Positions 23,102-29,055 of a stretch of 29,055 nucleotides of DNA are shown here, one piece after another. This DNA comes from an uncultured Clostridia bacterium (GTDB taxonomy: Bacteria; Bacillota; Clostridia; Lachnospirales; Lachnospiraceae). Both the position numbers and the translations under genes were made by a program. Below the pieces are notes generated by a model, which worked only from the letters and a program-made list of their open reading frames with translations, was not told the origin of the DNA and did not search any database. The stretch's first letter is position 1. Each line of letters starts with the position of its first letter. The stretch is from the NCBI GenBank assembly GCA_937888895.1, contig CALASV010000343.1, positions 1 through 29,055 on the forward strand, given 5' to 3'.

Positions 23102-23153
23102 TTTATCAAACTACATTAAAAAAATCGCAAATAAAAAGTAAAAAAAGAGTAAA
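23102..23153 (-). promoter_or_regulatory. Response-regulator-controlled promoter of the ABC/kinase genes
   Basis: On the minus strand TTGCGA (23130-23125) and GATAAA (23107-23102) are 17 bases apart. Six bases upstream of the -35 box, TTTACT occurs twice (23153-23148 and 23142-23137), exactly 11 bases apart. Tandem half-sites one helical turn apart just above a weak -35 are the usual arrangement for activation by OmpR/PhoB-family regulators, and such a regulator gene ends three bases upstream. Confidence 0.6.
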
Positions 23154-23155
23154 GT

Positions 23156-23836
23156 TTATGGACACAACCGATATCCAATGCCCCATACTGTTTCAATATA
23201 TTCTTTTTTGGTTATCTTTTTTATTTTTTTTCGAATATTACTAATATGTACATCTAATGTCTTTGTTTCACCTATATATGGCTCATTCCATGCATACTCA
23301 AAAATTTCATCTTTGCTAAATACTTGTTTTGGATGTTTTAATAACAATTCTAAAATAGCAAATTCTTGTTTTGTAATTTTAGGAATTTCCTGTCCCTCTA
23401 CTGTAATTAAAAACTTATCTTTTTGTAATTGTATTTCTTTATAACTCAATATATTTGTTTCATATTCCTTTGTGGTATGTCTTAACTGCACTTGAACTCT
23501 TGCTATCACTTCCCTAATTTCAAAAGGCTTTGTAATATAATCATCTGCTCCTTTTGTCAATAAGTCAACTTTTTCATCTAATGTATCTTTCGCAGTAAGC
23601 ACAATCACTGGTAAGTCTCCTTTTTGTCGAATATCAAAAAGAACTTCTTCCCCAGAAATTCCGGGGAGCATTAAATCTAATAACACTAAATCATAAGAAG
23701 TTTCTAATGTCTTTAATAAAAGCCTTGCCTCTGTACCAGAAAAAGCCTGTTCACATACAAATCCCTCTTTTTGTAATACTTCTTTTAGCATTTGACTGAT
23801 AGTAACATCATCTTCCACAATTAAAATTTTATTCAA
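23156..23836 (-). CDS. OmpR/PhoB-family response regulator
   Basis: The 226-residue transcription factor heads the ABC transporter and kinase genes and is the likely partner of the kinase at 20412-21326. The receiver has EDD at 8-10, D54 in LLDLMLP and K in TKPFE. The winged helix ends complete with TVWGIGYRLCP. The frame is open to a TTG at 23887, but that adds an unrelated 17-residue leader; a TTG at 23836 makes the usual start (M)NKILIVEDD and has AGGTGGTG eight bases upstream. TTG starts are inefficient, so the regulator may be made in small amounts. Probable target: the direct repeats at 23137-23153. Confidence 0.9.
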   Translation of the reverse strand: MNKILIVEDDVTISQMLKEVLQKEGFVCEQAFSGTEARLLLKTLETSYDLVLLDLMLPGISGEEVLFDIRQKGDLPVIVLTAKDTLDEKVDLLTKGADDYITKPFEIREVIARVQVQLRHTTKEYETNILSYKEIQLQKDKFLITVEGQEIPKITKQEFAILELLLKHPKQVFSKDEIFEYAWNEPYIGETKTLDVHISNIRKKIKKITKKEYIETVWGIGYRLCP

Positions 23837-23844
23837 ATAGAAAT

Positions 23845-23852
23845 CACCACCT
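23845..23852 (-). promoter_or_regulatory. Ribosome binding site that decides a TTG start
   Basis: Minus strand AGGTGGTG lies eight bases before the TTG at 23836. The TTG at 23887 has no clear site. Confidence 0.5.
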
Positions 23853-23918
23853 ATTTCTTTTTTATAATCTATTTTATACAAATCCAATATTCACCATTTA
23901 CATATCCTCATAGAAAAC

Positions 23919-24638
23919 TTATTTTGTACTATTAATATAATGATTCATATTGAAAAAGATTTGATATTCTAACATTTTGGAAGAAAGGGTAACTTCGATT
24001 GGCTCTTGTGTGTTTACCCAATCTATTACTTCTTGCAATTTCTTTACTTGTTCTGTATGTATTCTACAAGGTCTATAATAAGCTACTGTTACATGTGGAG
24101 TTAAAGAATAATTTAAGTAAACTAATTCTTGAAATAGTCGATGATATTCCATAATTCTTTGACAACTTTCTTCATCTACTGGCTCAAATCCTAATACCAT
24201 ACTTGTACTTACCATGCTAAATAATACAGAAGATTTCAGACGCATTTCTTCGTTTCTATCTCCAATTTGACGAACCAATTCTTTTGCTCTACCTTCTATT
24301 TCACCCATTTTCCATCTTAAATCTTCGGATTCTTCCCCATTTAATAAATCATGTAATGTAATATGAAACGTATTTGCTACTAAAGGTTCTGCAAAAACAT
24401 CAGGACACGCTTCATATAACTTATTTTGTATCGTATGAATTTTTGCCTTTACTTCTTCTGGTAAAAGAAAAACCGTTGTATTTCCTATAAAAGTTTTCAT
24501 ATTGCCAAACCCGTCTACTTTTTTCCATAAATTAACATTCGTATCCATGCCACCATGAACTGGAAGACTTGTTCTATTGTATGTTCCTACTCTTGCTTGA
24601 AGTTCTTGTAATGTTTCTAATTTTTTCTCATTCCACAT
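23919..24638 (-). CDS. 2H-superfamily RNA phosphoesterase (cyclic phosphodiesterase-like)
   Basis: 2H enzymes open 2',3'-cyclic phosphates at RNA ends (as in LigT, ThpR and the last domain of tRNA ligase Trl1). In these 239 residues both catalytic HxT motifs are intact: HIT in FHITLHD (92-94) and HVT in HVTVAYY (182-184), 90 residues apart as expected for the duplicated fold. An N-terminal stretch with WKKVDGFGNMKTFIGNTTVFLLP and the C-terminal YQIFFNMNHY are not in LigT. It is last in the RNA-repair operon, 15 bases after the HD-kinase gene, and would prepare 3' ends for the ligase. AAGGAGG precedes the ATG. No terminator is evident after it. Confidence 0.85.
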   Translation of the reverse strand: MWNEKKLETLQELQARVGTYNRTSLPVHGGMDTNVNLWKKVDGFGNMKTFIGNTTVFLLPEEVKAKIHTIQNKLYEACPDVFAEPLVANTFHITLHDLLNGEESEDLRWKMGEIEGRAKELVRQIGDRNEEMRLKSSVLFSMVSTSMVLGFEPVDEESCQRIMEYHRLFQELVYLNYSLTPHVTVAYYRPCRIHTEQVKKLQEVIDWVNTQEPIEVTLSSKMLEYQIFFNMNHYINSTK

Positions 24639-24653
24639 AAAATTCCCTCCTTG

Positions 24654-25826
24654 TTATATACAATTCCATTCCACCTCTCTAGCTTCCCATCGTTCTGGTA
24701 GTTCTAATTGTTTTAACATTTCTATAATGACTGTTTCTGGAACTTCTTGTTTTCTTTCTTTATTTCTTTTTAATTCTTCTTCCCAACCCGTTTCTAAAAA
24801 TACAATTTTTGTTGATGCTCCATACTTCTCAAATAATTCTAATAAAGAAGTTCTGTTTTTAGAAGTGATATTTGTAGCATTCCATATAAAAGGTTGTTTC
24901 TTTCGAAGATATTGCTTTGCTCGTTCTTTTGCTTCTTGAATAACAGCTCCTTGTTTTTCTTTTGGAGATATATTTAATTCTTTTCGAATATCATCTAAAC
25001 AAACTACAGGTAAATTTCTATACTGTTCCCTAATCCAAGTATCTTTTCCTGTTCCGGGTAAACCAGACATCAATATGACTTCACCCCAAGTATTATCATA
25101 CAACTGTTGTTCTTTCCACACATTACTTCCTACAAAATAAGCTCGTTTTGTTACATTAGAAGCAAATATCCCTACTTTATCAAACACCTCTAATTCTTTT
25201 GCTAATTCAAAACAAAGTCTTACCGTTTCTAACGATTCTTCCTTTGTATCACTTATCCGTCCTTTCATATCTGCTTCTACTAAAATCTGCAATAACTCTA
25301 ATGAAAAATCTGGAATTAATTCTCCTTGTGCTGCTATTTTTAATAATCTTTTTTCTGGATTGGATTGTTCTAACAAATGAGATGGCACAGAATGATAACG
25401 AATTAAAGTACAAATACATTCTCGTATGTTTTGTAATTGTTTTGTACCACAAACTCCATACTCTTTCCACAATAATTCTCTTGCCATTTTTGCTCCAACT
25501 GCTGTATGACTTGGAGAAGTCCAGTGGTCATCCTCCCATTTCGTACAAGGTATTTTCCCAATATCATGTAACAGTGTTGCTAAAAATACAATTTGCTTTT
25601 TTGTTTTTTCCAATGCATAATAACGACTATCTTGAAGTAAACTCTCACAAACCATCTTTGTATGTGTAAAAACATCTCCCTCTCCATGCCAAACAGGGTT
25701 CTGCATTGTTTTTTTCATTTTCTCAAAATAAGAGGAAAAAAAACAACTCTCTAATATATTCCAATCGATGCAGTCTTCTTTTTTCATTGGAATCAAATTT
25801 AACAACTCTTTCCAATTCTTTTTCAC
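24654..25826 (-). CDS. HD phosphohydrolase fused to polynucleotide 5'-kinase
   Basis: A two-domain RNA end-healing protein of 390 residues. The HD domain (about 40-215) has NPVWHGEGDVFTHT (43-56), LHDIGK (86-91), H107, YHS at 144-146 and D186; this resembles the HD domain of bacterial CCA-adding enzymes, which can act on 2',3'-cyclic and 2' phosphates. The kinase domain (about 247-380) has the P-loop GLPGTGKDT (255-263), DDIR (278-281, like D35 and R38 of T4 Pnkp), NATN, and the lid WEEELKRNKERKQEVP (348-363), which follows the T4 kinase pattern WxELxKRN...R...VP closely. T4 Pnkp pairs its kinase with a different phosphatase. GTG start, AGAGG upstream. Between ligase and 2H genes. Confidence 0.88.
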   Translation of the reverse strand: MKKNWKELLNLIPMKKEDCIDWNILESCFFSSYFEKMKKTMQNPVWHGEGDVFTHTKMVCESLLQDSRYYALEKTKKQIVFLATLLHDIGKIPCTKWEDDHWTSPSHTAVGAKMARELLWKEYGVCGTKQLQNIRECICTLIRYHSVPSHLLEQSNPEKRLLKIAAQGELIPDFSLELLQILVEADMKGRISDTKEESLETVRLCFELAKELEVFDKVGIFASNVTKRAYFVGSNVWKEQQLYDNTWGEVILMSGLPGTGKDTWIREQYRNLPVVCLDDIRKELNISPKEKQGAVIQEAKERAKQYLRKKQPFIWNATNITSKNRTSLLELFEKYGASTKIVFLETGWEEELKRNKERKQEVPETVIIEMLKQLELPERWEAREVEWNCI

Positions 25827-25844
25827 AATAACTTTCCTCTCTTT

Positions 25845-26645
25845 TTAATTATAGTACAAAAATAAATCTTCTATTGTCCCACTTAATTGATTTGGAATAA
25901 TAGGACGGTCTAACCAATGCCCTGTAGCCTCTTGTATTGCTTGCAAAAAAGAAGGACGAACAAATTTCATACGCTCCTTTACCTCACCATCTTCTTCTAA
26001 TTTAATGTACAAACCTTCCATTATAATAGAATTATCTGTTTCTCTACACGCTCTTTCCGAGTCAAGACCATTTTGCAAACAATATTCTCGCAACCTATCA
26101 TGATGTCCTTCTTTAATATAATTCGAAGGACCTATTAAATCTAATAATTCTTTTTTTGTTTGAAATTTCCCTGTTTTTAATACAGGTACAGAAACAATCG
26201 GCATTTGCTTTACTAATTGATGCCTTGATGGAGTATCTAAAAATTTCCCTGTTTCTCTATCATAAATATCAAACTCCATAAAATAATGTGGCAAAGCATC
26301 ATAAAATACAGTATGTTTTGCATACATCCATTCTCCATACATAATATAACGACTACCAAGCACTTCATAAAACTCCTCTTGATGGACATTTGCCCACTGT
26401 TTCATTAAATTATAATGACGCTCTCGATAGCCTCCTGTTAAATAATGCCCTCTGCTCTGCAATAATAATTCTCCTGCTTCATTAAAAGAAATCGCAGAAT
26501 TTGCACCATCTATTTTTTCCTCTACCACAATATATCTTCCTTGAATTGCAGAAAAAGGAATTTGTGATAAATCTTCATCCCCTGGTTGTAACTTAGAGCC
26601 TTCAATATGATGTGTTCTTGGATATTTTTTTAACTCAAATTCCAT
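25845..26645 (-). CDS. RNA ligase (T4 Rnl2-like family)
   Basis: ATP-dependent ligase that joins 3'-OH and 5'-phosphate RNA ends through an enzyme-AMP intermediate. The 266 residues have the nucleotidyltransferase motifs in order: I, EKIDGAN with the AMP-binding lysine K44; Ia, LQSRGHY; III/IIIa, YGEWMYAKHTVFYDALPHYFMEFDIYD; IV, MEGLYIK; and V, KFVRPSF. The set with a short C-terminus after motif V fits the RNA_ligase (Rnl2-like) family rather than DNA ligases, which carry extra OB and HhH domains. It sits between a methyltransferase gene and the HD-kinase gene with gaps of 23 and 18 bases. GAGGAG lies 11 bases before the ATG. The RNA substrate is unknown. Confidence 0.9.
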   Translation of the reverse strand: MEFELKKYPRTHHIEGSKLQPGDEDLSQIPFSAIQGRYIVVEEKIDGANSAISFNEAGELLLQSRGHYLTGGYRERHYNLMKQWANVHQEEFYEVLGSRYIMYGEWMYAKHTVFYDALPHYFMEFDIYDRETGKFLDTPSRHQLVKQMPIVSVPVLKTGKFQTKKELLDLIGPSNYIKEGHHDRLREYCLQNGLDSERACRETDNSIIMEGLYIKLEEDGEVKERMKFVRPSFLQAIQEATGHWLDRPIIPNQLSGTIEDLFLYYN

Positions 26646-26668
26646 GATTACTGTTTCTCCTCTCCTAC

Positions 26669-27265
26669 CTATTCATATACTATCTCAAATATAAGTATTT
26701 TTTCTCTCTCATTGTTCCCTTCAAATAAATCTACACAATTAATTTCATCTAAAAATGTCAATTCTTCTATTGTCATTAAATATGTGACATACTCTTTGGA
26801 TGGATAATAGAAAAATAACAATAGTTCCCTTAATTGTTCATAATAGGACTCTTTTATTCGTGCTATTACTTTTTGTAAAATCTCCACCGAAAATGGATTA
26901 AAAAAATAAAATCGGTCTACTTCGACAGGAACTTTATAGTTTTCTGCATTTTCTAATAAAAATGTTGTTCTATTTCCACATATAGCAGAAGTTTTATTTT
27001 CCACTGCACTATGGTAAATTCTATCATCATACTCAATCCCAATAGTTTTACATCTCGTTTGATACGAAAGAAAAAAATCTACTCTCCCTTTTCCACAACC
27101 GCAATCAAGCAATACATTCTTTTTCGTAATATATCCTAAATTAGCTAATCTTTCTAAAACAGAATAGGGAGTTGGTTCATAAGGATATCGAAATTGGTCT
27201 GCCCTTGAATCATCTCTACCTGTCGTTTTTATATTTAACAATTTATCCCATTTTGTTTCGTCCAT
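26669..27265 (-). CDS. SAM-dependent methyltransferase in the RNA-repair operon
   Basis: A 198-residue class I methyltransferase: an N-terminal segment with YEPTPYSVLERL (29-40), motif I LLDCGCGKGR (52-61), the acidic E78 in GIEYD and, after strand 4, FYFFNPF (119-125). The NPF at that place recalls the (N/D)PP(Y/F) motif of enzymes that methylate amino groups in nucleic acids or proteins, but one proline is missing. It lacks the Hen1 ExxEHxxH metal motif, so it is not the 2'-O-methyltransferase of Pnkp/Hen1 repair. Tight spacing (13 bases after the rhomboid gene, 23 before the ligase) argues for a role in the same process, perhaps marking repaired RNA. Substrate unknown. Confidence 0.75.
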   Translation of the reverse strand: MDETKWDKLLNIKTTGRDDSRADQFRYPYEPTPYSVLERLANLGYITKKNVLLDCGCGKGRVDFFLSYQTRCKTIGIEYDDRIYHSAVENKTSAICGNRTTFLLENAENYKVPVEVDRFYFFNPFSVEILQKVIARIKESYYEQLRELLLFFYYPSKEYVTYLMTIEELTFLDEINCVDLFEGNNEREKILIFEIVYE

Positions 27266-27278
27266 AATTAAAACCTTT

Positions 27279-27860
27279 TTATCCTATAGATATTGATTTT
27301 TTATTTAATAAAAATCCAAGATATGCTCCAATAATTCCACCCAAAATATGTGCCATATTTGAAACATTATCTTGTAAAAAAATTCCTTCATAAACTTGTT
27401 GTCCTAAGAAAAATATTGCTACTAAAATAACAGTAAGTGGAAGTTCTCCTTCTTTAAAACTTGTAAAAGAAGAAAGTAAAATAAATGCAAAACAAACTCC
27501 ACTTGCACCACATAATGCAATATTCCAAAAAAACAAATAATTGATTACTCCTGTTACTAAGGCTGTTATTGCAATTACTTGTATCATACGTTTTGAACCA
27601 TATTTTTCTTCTAACATTGGTCCAAGTAATAAAATATACGACATATTTGCAATTAAATGCTCCCAATTAACATGTCCTACTACATGAGTAAAAAATCTTA
27701 TATAGGTAAATGGTGATTTCAAAGAAGAATGATATGTTATAAATGCTAATTGATTACTTACTCCACCTGTAAGATAATTCAATACCATTGCTAAAAAACA
27801 TAAAATGACAAAACTTAATATGACAGGAGAATTAAAAGTTATTTTAATTTTTCGTTTCAC
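27279..27860 (-). CDS. Rhomboid-family intramembrane serine protease
   Basis: Cleaves other proteins inside the membrane. The 193-residue protein has six membrane helices; the catalytic serine S120 lies in GASGVCFA and the histidine H171 in NMAHILGGIIG, and the conserved loop HVNWEHLIAN (63-72) follows helix 1. These are the full rhomboid signatures, so it should be active. It uses GTG with AAGGA upstream and has its own promoter at 27894-27923. It is the first gene of the run that includes the methyltransferase and RNA-repair genes; this may be chance operon membership or a link to membrane signalling. Confidence 0.9.
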   Translation of the reverse strand: MKRKIKITFNSPVILSFVILCFLAMVLNYLTGGVSNQLAFITYHSSLKSPFTYIRFFTHVVGHVNWEHLIANMSYILLLGPMLEEKYGSKRMIQVIAITALVTGVINYLFFWNIALCGASGVCFAFILLSSFTSFKEGELPLTVILVAIFFLGQQVYEGIFLQDNVSNMAHILGGIIGAYLGFLLNKKSISIG

Positions 27861-27893
27861 TAATATTCCTTCTTTCTACCTATTTGTAAAAAG

Positions 27894-27923
27894 ATTATAC
27901 TACTTTTTTATGCTTTTTGAAAA
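27894..27923 (-). promoter_or_regulatory. Promoter of the rhomboid/RNA-repair operon
   Basis: On the minus strand TTTTCA (27923-27918) and a perfect TATAAT (27899-27894) are 18 bases apart, just after the preceding terminator and 34 bases before the GTG start. Confidence 0.6.
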
Positions 27924-27940
27924 GGCTTTTCTATATAAAT

Positions 27941-27971
27941 AAAAAAGACCTTTATATCAAAGGTCTTTTTT
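27941..27971 (-). terminator. Rho-independent terminator of the permease gene
   Basis: GACCTTT (27947-27953) pairs with AAAGGTC (27959-27965) around a 5-base loop, with A and T runs on the two sides that extend the stem. It lies nine bases after the permease stop. Confidence 0.85.
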
Positions 27972-27979
27972 GTTTTTTA

Positions 27980-29055
27980 TTATCCCATAATTAAGAACCA
28001 AATTACTGCAAGAATTGTACTTGTTAAACCAATACAAGCTTCATAAGGAATGAGTTTCATTCTATCATTAATACTCATATTTACAGAACCACCTGTTGCA
28101 TGGAAGAAAGAACCATGTGGTAAGGAGTCAAGTACAGTAGCACCTGCGTGAACCATAGCACCAGCAGAAAGTGCTGCTACATTTGCTTCTATTAAAATAG
28201 AACCGAATGTCTGAGATGCAACCGTTGTACCTGCTGTTGTAGAAGCTGTTGCTGCTGCCATTAAAATACCAGAGATTGGTGCAAGTACGAATGCTGGCAT
28301 ATTCATTGCTTCAATAACAGTAATTACATCAGCCTGTAATGCAGATGCCTTAATAATACCTGCGATTGTACCAGTACCAATTAACAATACGGATACACCA
28401 ATTACTTTACTAAGACCAAATTCTGTAATAGCAACTGTTTTCTTTGCATTACCTGTTGCTAAAATACTAATTAAACCACCTACTGGAAGTGCAATCAATG
28501 GGTCAATGCTAATTCCTGCAATTGGACGAAGTGCCAATAAAACAATAACTACTACTGGACCTGCAATTGCTGTAATAAAACTTGATAACTTCTTATCTGT
28601 CTTATTTTCTTCTACTGCTTCAATGGCATCTTTACCTTTCTTAGAAAGCATTGTTGCAAGTACAATTGTTACAATTAACGCACCAATTGCTGGTACAATA
28701 TTTTCCATCATAAGTGCTGTTAAATCTACACCAAATGCTTCAGATGCTGCAATTGTATTAGGGTTTGGAGAAAGAATATTACCAGCCTTTCCACCACCAA
28801 TCATAGCAAGAAGAATACTGCTCTTTGTAAGACCTGCTTTTCTACCAATTGCAATAGGAGCTACGGTAATAACAGAAATATCAATAAATACACCTACTGT
28901 ACAAATTAACATTGTTGCAAGACTAATTGCGATAATCGCTCTCTTTTGTCCAAGCTTTTCTACAATTGTTTCAGCTATTTTTTCAGCAGAACCAGTTTTA
29001 ATCAATGCACCAGCTAAAATACCAGATGTCATAATACGAAGTACAGAAGACATCA
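27980..29055 (-). CDS. GntP-family permease, C-terminal part (cut by window edge)
   Basis: About 358 residues of a membrane carrier; the frame is still open at the window end, and the family is about 420-450 residues long, so the N-terminus is missing. GntP proteins take up gluconate, glycerate or related sugar acids with protons. Visible features are many alternating hydrophobic helices, GGKAGNILSPNPNTIAA (87-103 in the visible part) and the C-terminal stretch HAGATVLDSLPHGSFFHATGG, both typical of the family. The substrate cannot be told without the neighbours beyond the edge. A terminator follows, so it is the last gene of its unit. Confidence 0.92.
   Translation of the reverse strand, partial: MSSVLRIMTSGILAGALIKTGSAEKIAETIVEKLGQKRAIIAISLATMLICTVGVFIDISVITVAPIAIGRKAGLTKSSILLAMIGGGKAGNILSPNPNTIAASEAFGVDLTALMMENIVPAIGALIVTIVLATMLSKKGKDAIEAVEENKTDKKLSSFITAIAGPVVVIVLLALRPIAGISIDPLIALPVGGLISILATGNAKKTVAITEFGLSKVIGVSVLLIGTGTIAGIIKASALQADVITVIEAMNMPAFVLAPISGILMAAATASTTAGTTVASQTFGSILIEANVAALSAGAMVHAGATVLDSLPHGSFFHATGGSVNMSINDRMKLIPYEACIGLTSTILAVIWFLIMG

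Noticed and set aside
25199..25669. A 156-codon frame on the plus strand
   Set aside because: It is antisense to the HD-kinase gene, whose motifs are convincing, and its translation is hydrophobic AT-rich filler; a shadow frame.
25845..27265. Bacterial Pnkp/Hen1 RNA-repair system
   Set aside because: There is no Pnkp with a calcineurin-like phosphatase and ligase in one chain, and the methyltransferase lacks the Hen1 metal-binding motif.

Overview
The window looks like chromosome from a low-G+C Gram-positive anaerobe, most likely a Lachnospiraceae-type Clostridia. The reasons are the AT-rich composition, strong AAGGAG-type ribosome sites, many OmpR-type two-component systems, a zinc-ribbon membrane protein beside a condensation-like acyltransferase, and small palindromic intergenic repeats. 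This is inferred from gene content and style. No rRNA, tRNA, IS transposase, prophage gene or CRISPR array was seen, and no stretch over 300 bases lacks a gene.

Layout. 1-2.5 kb (minus): rmlA and the start of rmlB (dTDP-rhamnose precursor synthesis), a 177-base structured palindromic element, and a MerR-type regulator fused to a SAM methyltransferase. 2.7-4.1 kb (plus): an undecaprenyl-phosphate sugar phosphotransferase that would start a surface glycan. 4.2-8.9 kb (minus): a DegV fatty-acid-binding protein, then a separate operon of an OLD-family ATPase/TOPRIM nuclease, a response regulator and a histidine kinase. 9.1-11.3 kb (plus): a GH36 alpha-galactosidase. 11.4-16.6 kb (minus): an operon of a beta-CASP-like metallo-hydrolase, a protein with a GrpE-like C-terminus, and a 989-residue divergent Hsp70. 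16.7-18.7 kb (minus): an acyltransferase overlapping a DUF6320-like membrane protein. 18.9-23.8 kb (minus): a regulator / ABC transporter / kinase operon, followed by an unknown membrane protein, a second response regulator that has lost the end of its DNA-binding domain, and a stub of an HTH gene. 23.9-27.9 kb (minus): rhomboid protease, methyltransferase, RNA ligase, HD-polynucleotide kinase fusion and 2H phosphoesterase. 28.0 kb to the edge (minus): a GntP-type permease, cut by the window.

The strongest candidate for an unusual system is the 23.9-27.9 kb operon. It encodes every activity needed to heal and seal broken RNA: a 5'-kinase of the T4 Pnkp type, an HD domain resembling that of CCA-adding enzyme, a 2H cyclic phosphodiesterase and a KxDG RNA ligase, together with a methyltransferase and a rhomboid protease. 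It resembles fungal tRNA ligase Trl1 split over three genes. The second candidate is the nuclease-like / GrpE-like / Hsp70 operon, which looks like a dedicated chaperone machine. The third is the OLD nuclease co-transcribed with its own two-component system.

Several starts were moved from the longest reading frame to the one with a proper ribosome site (rmlA 1049, kinase 6273, metallo-hydrolase GTG 16589, ABC ATPase 23072, regulator TTG 23836). Dispersed palindromic repeats sit at gene 3' ends and three of them contain the stop codon of the neighbouring gene.
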